Shown here: piece after piece, positions 25,451-34,004 of the stretch
How the letters are laid out: the number at the start of each line of letters is the position of its first letter
How positions within the stretch are numbered: the stretch's first letter is position 1
NCBI GenBank assembly: GCA_049602155.1
Contig: JBMYRH010000024.1
Span: 1-64,000, forward strand
Source of the DNA: JBMYRH01 sp049602155
Lineage (GTDB): Bacteria; Myxococcota_A; UBA9042; PHBI01; JBMYRH01
Direction: 5' to 3'
DNA length: 64,000 bases
The notes under the pieces: model-generated
Databases searched by the model: none
Seen by the model: the letters and a program-made list of their open reading frames with translations, nothing else
What the model was told of the DNA's origin: nothing
Position numbers and translations under genes: made by a program

Positions 25451-26340
25451 TTCACCCCCATGGCCCGGCGCAGCGCGCCGTGCAGCGCGTCGCTCATGGC
25501 GGGGGTCATGGCGTCGAGGGTCAGCGGCAGTCGGACCCCGGGTTGTGCCTGGTCGAGGATAGCCGCAGCGCGCTTCACCGGGATCGGGTTGGCGGTGCAG
25601 AAGAGCTGCCCGAACAGCGGCAAAAGGTCACGTTGCAGTCCTCGTGTGCGCTCCAAGTCGCCCTCCGCTGCGGCGCTCACGAGGGCGGCCAGCTGGGTGG
25701 GGATGACGTTGCCCGCTACGCTGACGACGCCGTGGCCGCCTAGGAGCATCAAAGGGGCGGTCCATGCATCATCACCAGAGAGGACGAGGAACCCCTCAGG
25801 GGCGTCACTCAGGATGGCCTGCATTTGGTCCAGGTTCGCTGAGGCCTCTTTGATGGCGAGGATGTTGTCGTGCTCGGCCAGGGCCAAGGTGGTCTCGGCG
25901 CTCATATTGCATCCGGTGCGCCCTGGGACGTTGTAGAGCATGACCGGGAGGCCGCCGTCGTCAGCCACCGCCCGGAAGTGCGTGAGCATCGAGCTCTGGG
26001 GGGGCTTGTTGTAGTAAGGCGCGACGACCAGCGCGGCGTCAGCGCCGAGGGACTTCGCGCGCTGGGTCAAGGCGATGGCAGCCTTGGTGTTGTTGGAGCC
26101 GGTCCCAGCCGTCACGGGGACCCGGCCCTCAGACACCTCCACGGCGGTCCGCACCACGAGGTCGTACTCCGCTGAGGTGAGGGTGGGGGTCTCTCCGGTC
26201 GTGCCGCACGCGACGAGCCCTACACCGGCGTCGACGAGCCGTTGGCAGAGGGCTCGAAAGGCGGGGACATCCACCTCGCCAGAGGCTGTGAACGGGGTAT
26301 AGAGCGCGGTGTGCGCGCCGCGTAGGTTGGGGGCGTTCAT
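25447..26340 (-). CDS. dapA: 4-hydroxy-tetrahydrodipicolinate synthase
   Basis: DapA condenses pyruvate with aspartate semialdehyde, the first committed step to diaminopimelate and lysine. The protein is 297 residues, the normal length. The TIM-barrel landmarks are present: ACGTTGETPTL, the Tyr of MLYNVPGRTG, and the Schiff-base Lys in ILAIKEAS. Near the C-terminus NPIPVKRAAAIL is also typical. The ATG at 26340 has AGGAAG six bases upstream. The dapA stop overlaps the dapB start (GTGA). The upstream neighbour on the same strand is the HEAT-repeat gene, 50 bp away, and may share the transcript. Confidence 0.96.
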   Translation of the reverse strand: MNAPNLRGAHTALYTPFTASGEVDVPAFRALCQRLVDAGVGLVACGTTGETPTLTSAEYDLVVRTAVEVSEGRVPVTAGTGSNNTKAAIALTQRAKSLGADAALVVAPYYNKPPQSSMLTHFRAVADDGGLPVMLYNVPGRTGCNMSAETTLALAEHDNILAIKEASANLDQMQAILSDAPEGFLVLSGDDAWTAPLMLLGGHGVVSVAGNVIPTQLAALVSAAAEGDLERTRGLQRDLLPLFGQLFCTANPIPVKRAAAILDQAQPGVRLPLTLDAMTPAMSDALHGALRRAMGVK

Positions 26341-26390
26341 GGGGGCTTCCTGGTCGTCGTCAGTGCGGGTAGGCGCGACGTGAGGGTGCG

Positions 26391-26981
26391 TCAGCGTGCC
26401 CTGCGTCCATGGATATGTGCAATGGCCTTGTCGACGGCGAGCCGCACGAAGAGCTCGGGCTCGTGGGGCAGCCAAGCGTCTAGGATGGGCAAGGCGTTGG
26501 TGCTCCGGGTCAGTCCGAGCGCTTGTGCGCAGGCCTCTCGGATGTGTGGGTTCGCGTCTTCGCGATGGTTGCTTAGGGCGACCACGGCGCCGGTGCGGAA
26601 GGCTATCCCGAGGGAGCGCATCGCTTCACGTCGCAGGGCGACGCCTGTCCCGTCTTGGAGCTGGGGATCGTAGAGCAACGACTCAAGCACCTTTTGGATG
26701 CGCTTGGCCGGATAGACACGCAGAGAGGCGATGGCGCGCTGGCGGACCGTCGGGCGCAGCTTGGGGTCTCCGACGAAGAGGATCAGGTGGTCGACGATCT
26801 CCTTCGCGGGCCCGATGCGGTCGAAGGCTTTCCGCTCCACCTGGAAGTGATGGCGCCCGAGGAGCGTCAACAGCGACAGCCGCTGCTCTGTCTCGGGGAG
26901 CGGCGTTCGGGCCGCCGCTGCGGAGGTCCACATGACCGCCATGGCGACGAGCAGTGTGGTCAATGTACGGGAGGACAGCAT
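26391..26981 (-). CDS. Exported HEAT-repeat-like protein
   Basis: The ATG at 26981 has GGAG in SD position. A signal peptide is visible (SSRTLTTLLVAMAVMWTSA, cleavage near AAAARTP), with no lipobox. The mature 170 residues are paired helices of about 35 residues: KEIVDHLILFVGDPKLRPTV, RQRAIASLRVYP, LRREAMRSLGIAF, and IREACAQALGL then NALPILDAWL. This is the look of HEAT/armadillo repeats, which usually bind proteins. The role and partner are unknown. It lies just upstream of dapA on the same strand, but no functional link to lysine synthesis is evident. Confidence 0.75.
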   Translation of the reverse strand: MLSSRTLTTLLVAMAVMWTSAAAARTPLPETEQRLSLLTLLGRHHFQVERKAFDRIGPAKEIVDHLILFVGDPKLRPTVRQRAIASLRVYPAKRIQKVLESLLYDPQLQDGTGVALRREAMRSLGIAFRTGAVVALSNHREDANPHIREACAQALGLTRSTNALPILDAWLPHEPELFVRLAVDKAIAHIHGRRAR

Positions 26982-27084
26982 GAACTTCTCCAGGGGTCGC
27001 CGCGCGACCGGGGGGGGGCGCGTCGTCCTGTTGAACGAGGGTGATGGGAGTGTAGCAGAGGTCATGTCGCTGGGCCTGTTTCCC

Positions 27085-28950
27085 CTAGTACATCATCGCG
27101 TTGTGGTGGATGACGTAGCGCTGGTCGTCTGTGAGGTTGGCGGACAGGTTGGCGCTCCAGAACATCAGGTTGTCCCCGCCAGCGTCCTCACACTCCCAAG
27201 CGTCTACGTAGCCATCTCCATTCCAATCGTTGGTGCATTGTGGCGTATCGCTGAGCGGATCGTGGTACGAGCCGTCCGACTCCGTCGTGTGATAGAGGCC
27301 GAGCTGGTGGCCGAGCTCGTGGGCCATCGTCTCGGCGACTCGGGCGGCGGCCTTGTTCGGGCCGTACCAGTAGTAGTCGCTCATGCTGACCACGACCCCG
27401 GAGTGGTGCGTGCCGTGAAGCAACGGTGGGCCAGGGATGCCGCCCGCTTTGCCGAGGAGCGAGTAGCCATTAAAGCCTTGGACGAAGAAGAAGTTGATGC
27501 CTCGGTTGCTGCTCGGGAGGCTCTCGCTTAGCGCGACGAGCTCGGCGTGCTCATCGACCTCGTAGCCGTCGTCGGACACGTCGACGTAGGTGTACTTGCT
27601 CGCGGCGAGGCCCACGACATCGAAGTAGTTCACTTGGGAGATCGTCACGCCGTAGGAGGCCATTACGCCGACAAAGGTGTTGCGGAGCTTGTTAAACTTG
27701 CTGGAGCTCTGGGCGCTGAGCGCTGTCAGATCTGGCGTCCCAACGAACCAGAAATTGACGTCCAAGAAGGACGTCAGCACTTGGGGTCTCACGGTGCGCA
27801 CGACGTAGACCCACACGGCACCGAGGCTGTCGCCTTCGCGGTAGATGCTGAATTCGTAGGTGCCGGTCTCGAGCGGAACGTCAGGCGTGTTCGGGATCTG
27901 GACGGTCAGGCTGTCGTACTCGGGGTAGCCCCGCACCGGTGAGCCGATGGGGTCCATGGCGTCCAAGAGCAGGGTGTCGTCCGGGCCGTAGATCTTCCAA
28001 AAGGCCATCACCTCATTCGACCCATCGGCGTCGATCACCAAGAGGGAGAGCGTGGTCGTCTCATCGTCGACCTGGGCCTTCAGGTTCTTCGAGACGCCCC
28101 CTCCGCCGACGCTGACGAGGCCGAGGTCGTCCACGACCACGTAGGGGTGGTCGGAGAGCGTCGGGCCGCAGCCCTCGTCTTTGATTCCGTCGCAATTGTT
28201 GTCCACCCCGTCACAGACCTCGTCCTCGGGGATGCAAGGCTGCGACCCTACGGGCAGGCACTGCCCCGAGTCGGCGTCGCACTCGTAACCAAGCTGGCAA
28301 GACGTCTCCCAACACTTCGGTGTGCACACGCCTCCGGCACAGAACTGGTCGATGCGGCAGTCTTCGGGGCTCTCACAGCCCTTCCAGCACATCTTCTCAT
28401 CGGACTGTGGGTCCTTGTAGCACTTCGCGCCCTCTGGGCAGTCAGAGGTGCTGGTGCACCACACTGTGCAGTAGCCGCCTGGGTAGAAGGTGTTGCAGTC
28501 CGCGGTCTCACAGTCCTCTCCCTCCGAGCAGACCCCAGCGAGGGGCTGGACCGCGAGGGAGGGGTCGGTGGGTTCGACGAAGACGTCCCCTTGCGAGGGG
28601 GGAGGGCCCGTCACGTCTCCATTTGCGCCGTCGGGGTCACTCGCGCCGCTGGTGTCGTCGGGTGTGGGGCCTGCGCTGTCGGGGTCGGTGGACGTGGCGC
28701 TGTCATCGCTTGATGGTGCGACGCTGTCCGGGAGCTGAAAGCGCGGGTCGTCGTCGTGATCGACGTCATTGACGGGCCCTGGTGCGCGCGGATCCGCCCC
28801 GACCGGGGCCGTCACGTTGACGCTGTCGCCGAAGTTGCCAGAGGCCTCTGAGCCCTCTGGGGAGGCGTCTTCACCGCAGCCAAATCCGATGAAGAGCACG
28901 GCCAGGAGAGAGAGTTGGAAGCAGCGAATCATGGTCGCATACTCCGTCAT
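27085..28950 (-). CDS. Metzincin-type metalloprotease lipoprotein
   Basis: Predicted secreted zinc protease. The signal ends in lipobox GFGCG. An acidic Ser/Thr/Asp linker of about 110 residues is followed by a Cys-rich part (CTSTSDCPEGAKCY, FCAGGVCTPKC) and one MopE-like unit (CDGVDNNCDGIKDEG). A beta-rich domain of about 130 residues comes next. The C-terminal domain has HELGHQLGLYH (27289-27321, first His about residue 544), the HExxHxxGxxH zinc site of metzincins. DNLMFW after it is a possible equivalent of the Met-turn. Start: ATG at 28950 has GAGG eight bases upstream; ATG at 28932 is the alternative. It is divergent from the second CotH gene across 74 bp. The substrate is unknown. Confidence 0.85.
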   Translation of the reverse strand: MTEYATMIRCFQLSLLAVLFIGFGCGEDASPEGSEASGNFGDSVNVTAPVGADPRAPGPVNDVDHDDDPRFQLPDSVAPSSDDSATSTDPDSAGPTPDDTSGASDPDGANGDVTGPPPSQGDVFVEPTDPSLAVQPLAGVCSEGEDCETADCNTFYPGGYCTVWCTSTSDCPEGAKCYKDPQSDEKMCWKGCESPEDCRIDQFCAGGVCTPKCWETSCQLGYECDADSGQCLPVGSQPCIPEDEVCDGVDNNCDGIKDEGCGPTLSDHPYVVVDDLGLVSVGGGGVSKNLKAQVDDETTTLSLLVIDADGSNEVMAFWKIYGPDDTLLLDAMDPIGSPVRGYPEYDSLTVQIPNTPDVPLETGTYEFSIYREGDSLGAVWVYVVRTVRPQVLTSFLDVNFWFVGTPDLTALSAQSSSKFNKLRNTFVGVMASYGVTISQVNYFDVVGLAASKYTYVDVSDDGYEVDEHAELVALSESLPSSNRGINFFFVQGFNGYSLLGKAGGIPGPPLLHGTHHSGVVVSMSDYYWYGPNKAAARVAETMAHELGHQLGLYHTTESDGSYHDPLSDTPQCTNDWNGDGYVDAWECEDAGGDNLMFWSANLSANLTDDQRYVIHHNAMMY

Positions 28951-29024
28951 CGCGACGCCTCAGAGCAAGCATGGAGCGCGACGAAAGGGCCGACCTCTCT
29001 CCCCTCGTGTTACCTTAGAGGTCG

Positions 29025-31148
29025 ATGTCTGTCCTTCGCCCCACCCTCTTGATGCTGCTCCTGTGCACCTGCGCGGCCTGTGGTGATTCGCTGTCCGGTG
29101 GCATTGGGCCCTCTGACGCGCCGCGCTCCCCCAGCTCGCTTGGGGATGCCAACTCGGGTGCCGACGATAGCGCCACAGAGGGGAGCGACTCGGAAGAGGA
29201 GGGAGGGAGCAGCGACGCCGAGGTCACCGTCGAGCTCGGCGACGCTGTCACAACGCGACCCGAAGACATCGAGGGGGACCCACCTCCCGATACGGGTGAT
29301 GCCGAGGATACCGCGCCTCCTTCCCCTCATTGCGGTGACGGGGCGGTCGATCCTGGCGAGGCTTGTGACGACGGTGCCGATAACGGGGCGTATAACCACT
29401 GTCGGAGTGATTGCTCGGGGCTGGGCTCTCATTGCGGTGACGGCGTCTGGGACGCAGAGCATGGCGAGGTCTGTGACGATGGCGTCAATGACGCCTTGGG
29501 TGGGGGGTGTCTGCCTGGCTGCGAGGAGGAGGACATCAGCGACGCGGTCTTCGAAGACCCCCTCCTGATGATCGACATCACCCTCGCTGCCGAGGACTGG
29601 GATGCCCTTCGCCATCAACGTAAGACCCGCCACGGTATGTTTGGGAAAGCCGACTGCCGGAACGAGGTGATCGAGAACCCTTACACCTGGTTTGAGGGGA
29701 GCGTGACGATCAACGGGACGACGATCCCAGAGACGGGGCTACGAAAAAAGGGGCACCTTGGGTCCCAGAGCACCCTGAAGCCGTCGCTCAAGGTGAAGTT
29801 TCACGAGTTCGTCTCGGGGCAGAACTACAAGACGCTCAAGCGCTTCGCGCTCAACAACGGGAAGAACGACAAGTCGTACCTCCGGACCTGCTTTGCGTAT
29901 CGGATGTTCGCGGCCGCGGGGATCCCTGCGCCGCGCTGCACCCGAGCGCATGTCACTGTGAACGGGGTGGCCATGGGCCCCTACGTCGCGGTCGAGGAGT
30001 ACAAGAAGCCGTTTATGCGACGACACTTCACAGACATCACAGGCAACCTCTACGAGGGGACCGCGTGTGATTGGCGCCCTGAGTTCTTTGGGGGGTTTGA
30101 GCAGGAGACGAACGTCGACACCGACCCGAGCAAGGCAGACCTGCAGGAGGTGATGTCGCTGATGTCGGTCGCGAGCGACGATGCCTTTGAGGCGGCGCTT
30201 GGTGAGCTCTTCGATCTCGACCGCCTGTACCGATTTTGGGCGGTAGAGAGCTTGATTTGGCACCGCGATGGCTACAGCGGCAATGCGAACAACTACATGG
30301 TCTATGCTGACCCTTCGCTCCAGGGGCGCTTCGTCTTCCTCCCTTGGGGTCCCGATGGCGCCTTCAACCCGGACAACCGCGCCTCGGTCCCTGACAGCGT
30401 CTTGGCGTTCGGCGCGTTGGTTCACCGCCTCTACATGACGGATGCGGGGCGGACCCGCTTTTACGAGGAGCTCTTGTCGCTGATGGACACCATCTGGGAC
30501 CCAGAGGTGATGGTCGCACAGGCCGAGGGGGTCCGTGCGCTGCTCACCCCCCACCTCGTGGACCACGAAGCCAGCGTCTTTGACAGCGATCTGACGGCGC
30601 TTCAGGCGTCTATCAGCGCGCGGCGCTCGGTCATCGAGGAGGTCTTGGTCGACGGCCAACCGGAGTGGACCGTCGGCATGCGTACGCTCCCCTGTACGGT
30701 GCCGATCACCACCATCTCAGGGAGCTTCGAGACCACCTGGGGGACGCTCTCAGACAACATTTGGAATTCGGGCAGCGGGACCCTCTCCCTCGCCCTCGAT
30801 GGCGCGCCGGTCACCGTGACCGCCAGCGGCGCTCGGGTGGGGTGGAAGAGCACCTTCGCAGCCCGCGCTCAGGTGCACTTCAACACGGACGACGATCGTC
30901 GCCTCAAGTTGACGTTCAACCTGCCTGACACGCGGTACTTCGATCCCTTCTTGGTCCTGGGCCCGCAGCCCATGATTCGCCCGCCGATGACTGTCACCGC
31001 AGTACTCCAGGACCTCTCAGGGGGGGCGCCCAACATCGTGTACGAGGTCGGCGAGGGGCAGTGGACGTTCACAGCGGTCGGTGCGCAGCCTGGTGACGCC
31101 GTCGCCGTTGAGTTCGAGGGCACACTCTACCGCTCCGTGAACAACTGA
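29025..31148 (+). CDS. CotH-family protein kinase lipoprotein with DUF4215-like repeats
   Basis: ATG with GAGG four bases upstream; lipobox CAACG. An acidic linker of about 75 residues is followed by two CGDGxxxxGExCDDG units (DUF4215-like, residues about 104-165). The CotH kinase fold occupies about residues 180-540: LMIDITLAAEDWDALR, TGLRKKGHLGSQS, KPSLKVKFHEFV, LKRFALNNGKND, YLRTCFAYRMFAAAGIP, and the aspartate site RFVFLPWGPDGAFN, which differs from the PWDLD of the first CotH protein. A beta-rich C-terminal domain of about 150 residues ends the protein. Secreted kinase activity is expected from the family; the target is unknown. The two CotH proteins differ in their accessory domains, so they are not a simple recent duplication. 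Confidence 0.85.
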   Translation: MSVLRPTLLMLLLCTCAACGDSLSGGIGPSDAPRSPSSLGDANSGADDSATEGSDSEEEGGSSDAEVTVELGDAVTTRPEDIEGDPPPDTGDAEDTAPPSPHCGDGAVDPGEACDDGADNGAYNHCRSDCSGLGSHCGDGVWDAEHGEVCDDGVNDALGGGCLPGCEEEDISDAVFEDPLLMIDITLAAEDWDALRHQRKTRHGMFGKADCRNEVIENPYTWFEGSVTINGTTIPETGLRKKGHLGSQSTLKPSLKVKFHEFVSGQNYKTLKRFALNNGKNDKSYLRTCFAYRMFAAAGIPAPRCTRAHVTVNGVAMGPYVAVEEYKKPFMRRHFTDITGNLYEGTACDWRPEFFGGFEQETNVDTDPSKADLQEVMSLMSVASDDAFEAALGELFDLDRLYRFWAVESLIWHRDGYSGNANNYMVYADPSLQGRFVFLPWGPDGAFNPDNRASVPDSVLAFGALVHRLYMTDAGRTRFYEELLSLMDTIWDPEVMVAQAEGVRALLTPHLVDHEASVFDSDLTALQASISARRSVIEEVLVDGQPEWTVGMRTLPCTVPITTISGSFETTWGTLSDNIWNSGSGTLSLALDGAPVTVTASGARVGWKSTFAARAQVHFNTDDDRRLKLTFNLPDTRYFDPFLVLGPQPMIRPPMTVTAVLQDLSGGAPNIVYEVGEGQWTFTAVGAQPGDAVAVEFEGTLYRSVNN

Positions 31149-31247
31149 ACCGCTAGACTGCGTCGCTGGTTGAGAAATGCGACAGCCTCCGAAGACCAGG
31201 GGATACTCACGCCGCGAGTGATGAGCCCCTTGATGAGGAGAGTTGTG

Positions 31248-32108
31248 ATGAGCCTTGGACCCGATGACGTCTCACGGCGCGCGTTTTTACGTCGCTCGGC
31301 CGCTGGAATGTTGCCCTTAGTCGCAGGCCCCACGCTCTTGAGCGGGGTCGCGCGCGCCGCCGTGGAGGGCCCCGTGACCCCTGCCTCTTTGGGGGAGTGG
31401 GTCGGTGGGATTCACTGGTCTGATATCGTGCCGGATCGCATCGCCCTGACCTTTGATGATGGCCCGCGCCCGGGACGCACCACGCGTGTCATGGAGGTCC
31501 TCGACAAGCAGGGCATCACTGCGACCTTCTTCGTCTGCGGCCGTCTGGTGCGGCGCTTCCCGGAGATCCTGCGCGATCTCGACGCGGCGGGCCATCAGTT
31601 GGCCAATCACACTTGGTCGCACCCCAACCTGCGGCATATGCGTCGCCGGGAGATTGAGGACCAGTTCGAGCGCACGGCTGACCAGGTCAATGAGGCCCTC
31701 GAGCGTGAGGTCTTCCTTCGCTATTACCGCCCGCCCTACGGGTCGCCTTGGTACAAAAAGTCCAAAGTCGCCCTCAAGCAGCAGCAGAAGATCTCCGAGA
31801 TCATCGACGCGCGCGGGGGGCTCCTCTGCATGTGGCAAGTGCACTCCAACGACAGCCATAAGGGCGTGACCAAGGCCAGCATCTACAAGTCGATGCGGAT
31901 GAAGTTCGACCGAAAGAAGGCCGGCGCCATGGTCTTCCATGACTCGTCGAAGATGACCGGCCGCAACTTGCCCGAGTACCTCGATTTCATGCGCAGCTAC
32001 GGGTTGAAGTTCACGACCGTGGACGAGCTCGTGACCCATAAATACGGTGTCGCCCCAGAGATCGTCAGCCAACTCCCGACCGCCCTTCGCCCCGCGCGGA
32101 GGAGCTAG
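31248..32108 (+). CDS. Tat-exported polysaccharide deacetylase (NodB family)
   Basis: The chosen ATG at 31248 has GAGGAGAG seven bases upstream. A twin-arginine signal is clear: SRRAFLRRSAAG, a hydrophobic core and cleavage near SGVARA. The NodB domain has motif 1 ALTFDDGPRPG (base Asp and metal Asp), motif 2 LANHTWSHPN (HxxxH metal ligands) and motif 3 YRPPYGSP. Such enzymes remove acetyl groups from peptidoglycan, chitin or exopolysaccharide. Here the export route implies action in the periplasm or outside. It is followed one base later by a paralogue, so the two form an operon. Confidence 0.9.
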   Translation: MSLGPDDVSRRAFLRRSAAGMLPLVAGPTLLSGVARAAVEGPVTPASLGEWVGGIHWSDIVPDRIALTFDDGPRPGRTTRVMEVLDKQGITATFFVCGRLVRRFPEILRDLDAAGHQLANHTWSHPNLRHMRRREIEDQFERTADQVNEALEREVFLRYYRPPYGSPWYKKSKVALKQQQKISEIIDARGGLLCMWQVHSNDSHKGVTKASIYKSMRMKFDRKKAGAMVFHDSSKMTGRNLPEYLDFMRSYGLKFTTVDELVTHKYGVAPEIVSQLPTALRPARRS

Positions 32109-32109
32109 G

Positions 32110-33102
32110 ATGAGCGACTCGAAAGACGCGCTCACTCGCCGTCGTATGCTGGAGGGGCTCGGCTTAGGGGCCTTGACCCTGGGTGCAGCCGGCTGCGCCC
32201 CGGTGACCCGAATTGTCCATGTGGCGGCCAAGTGCCCTCAGCTCCCACCTCAGGCCCCCGCGCGGGCCCCAAAACCCCAGGCGACCCCTGCCCGTGAGGT
32301 CGCGTCTCAGCGGCGGGCGAAGCCCAGACCCTCTCGGCCGGCGTTGACCGCTCGTGCCCACGAAGTGCCACGCTTGCGGCACGGAGAGCTCGTCCCCGGG
32401 CTCTACTCAAAGGACACCTTCGCAGGTCAGGTCGCTGTGTCCTTTGACGACATGCCCAAGCCGGGGTTCACGGAGATCACACTTCGACGGCTCGCCGAGG
32501 CTGAGGTCTCGGCGACCTTCTTTGTCGTGGGTCGACTGGTGAAACGCTACCCCGGGTTGGTCAAGGCGCTCGTCGACGCTGGGCACGACCTTGGTAATCA
32601 CACCTATACCCACCCGAGCCTGACGACGCTCACGCCAGAGGAGATCGGCGACGAGCTAGACCGGACTCAAGAGGCCGTTGACCAAGCCCTTGGCTATCAC
32701 TATCCGCTCCACATGGTGCGTCCGCCCTACGGGCTCCCTTACTACGGCCCCGCGCGCCCCAAAGCTGTCGAGCGGGTCTCACGCACCATCGCGGCCAAAA
32801 AGGGCTGCATCGCGCTCTGGAGCCTCGCTACAAGAGATACCGTGGCTGGGTGCACGCCAGATCGAGTCATCTCAGGGCTAAAGCGGAGGTTCAATCTCGG
32901 CACAGGAGGGGTGATGGTCTTTCACCCCACCTACTGCGCCAAGGGCTCGCTTCGGCCGGTCTTTCGCACCATCAAACATAAGGGGTTGGAGGTCACCAGC
33001 GTCCGCGCCCTGATGGAGCAGAAGTACGGTTGGCCGCTGGAGACCTTGAGTGAGTGGGGCCCCAAGTTGCTCGCCGAGGGGCCCGCGACGGCGAAGCGTT
33101 AA
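32110..33102 (+). CDS. Tat-exported lipoprotein polysaccharide deacetylase
   Basis: The ATG starts one base after the previous stop, with GGAG inside the end of that gene, so coupling is likely. The N-terminus TRRRMLEGLGLGALTLGAAGC combines a twin-arginine motif with a lipobox, meaning a folded enzyme exported by Tat and then lipidated. After a Pro/Arg/Ala-rich linker of about 90 residues comes a NodB domain: VAVSFDDMPKPG (motif 1, both Asp kept although the usual GP is MP), LGNHTYTHPS (HxxxH) and MVRPPYGLP. It is clearly a paralogue of the upstream gene. The target glycan is unknown. Confidence 0.88.
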   Translation: MSDSKDALTRRRMLEGLGLGALTLGAAGCAPVTRIVHVAAKCPQLPPQAPARAPKPQATPAREVASQRRAKPRPSRPALTARAHEVPRLRHGELVPGLYSKDTFAGQVAVSFDDMPKPGFTEITLRRLAEAEVSATFFVVGRLVKRYPGLVKALVDAGHDLGNHTYTHPSLTTLTPEEIGDELDRTQEAVDQALGYHYPLHMVRPPYGLPYYGPARPKAVERVSRTIAAKKGCIALWSLATRDTVAGCTPDRVISGLKRRFNLGTGGVMVFHPTYCAKGSLRPVFRTIKHKGLEVTSVRALMEQKYGWPLETLSEWGPKLLAEGPATAKR

Positions 33103-33200
33103 TCGCCTCGATGCGCCCTCTCAGCGCCGCTCGCTTGCGCCACAGCGCCCATGGACGCATTGTCCTTAGCAGGCCAAGGACTCCATAAGGCGCTGCGTTC

Positions 33201-34004
33201 ATGACACCTCCGCGCACCCGCCCCGCCGCCGTCGCGGGGCTTTTCTACACCGACGTTCCGAGCGATCTCCGGTCTGAAGTCGACGGTCTCTTGCAGGTCG
33301 CCAGCGCCCGGGGGGACTCAGAGAACTCGGTACCCAAGGCGCTCATCGCCCCGCACGCCGGCTATCGCTACTCGGGCGCCATCGCGGCGAGCGCCTATGC
33401 CCGGCTGAGGTCCTCACGTGAAGCCGTCACTCGGGTCGTATTGATGGGCCCAGGGCATCGTGTGTGGGTTGACGGCATGGCGAGCGTCGGCGTCGAGGCG
33501 TTCGATACCCCATGGGGACCCGTCCGGGTCGATCAGGCTGCGATAGCTGAGGTGATCGACCTGCCACAGGTCGTCATCGATGACGCCGCTCACGGCGATG
33601 AACACAGCCTTGAGGTTCATCTCCCCTTCTTGCAGGCGTGCCTTAGCCACTTCTCGATTGTCCCGTTGGTGGTCGGCGGCGCAGATGCGGCTCAGGTCGC
33701 GGAGGTGTTGGAGCGACTTTGGGGAGGACCTGAGACCTTGATCGTCGTCTCTTCAGACTTGAGTCATCACCATGATGGCGTGACGGCGCGGCGAATCGAT
33801 GCTCAGACGTCGGCCGCGATCGAGGCGCTCGACCTGAGAGGGGTCTCCTCTGCGGGGGCCTGCGGCGCGGCCCCGATTCGAGGGCTCTTGCTTCAGGCGC
33901 AGCGCCGCGGTCTCGTGGTAGAGACCGTCGATCTGCGTCACTCGGGGGACACTGCCGGCTCACGAGACGACGTGGTGGGGTATGGGGCCTATGTCTTCAG
34001 CTGA
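33201..34004 (+). CDS. MEMO family protein (AmmeMemoRadiSam system protein B)
   Basis: 267 residues, the family size. Characteristic MEMO segments are present: RPAAVAGLFYTD at the N-terminus, LIAPHAGYRYSGAIAASAY, VVLMGPGHRV, AHGDEHSLEVHLPFLQ, VVSSDLSHHHD and VSSAGACGAAPI. His/Asp/Glu residues in the PHAGY, DEHSLE and SDLSHHH segments form the metal-site region of MEMO1-like dioxygenase-fold proteins. AAGG lies about nine bases upstream of the ATG. It overlaps the AMMECR1 gene. In many bacteria MEMO, AMMECR1 and a radical SAM enzyme occur together; no radical SAM gene is in this window. Confidence 0.93.
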   Translation: MTPPRTRPAAVAGLFYTDVPSDLRSEVDGLLQVASARGDSENSVPKALIAPHAGYRYSGAIAASAYARLRSSREAVTRVVLMGPGHRVWVDGMASVGVEAFDTPWGPVRVDQAAIAEVIDLPQVVIDDAAHGDEHSLEVHLPFLQACLSHFSIVPLVVGGADAAQVAEVLERLWGGPETLIVVSSDLSHHHDGVTARRIDAQTSAAIEALDLRGVSSAGACGAAPIRGLLLQAQRRGLVVETVDLRHSGDTAGSRDDVVGYGAYVFS

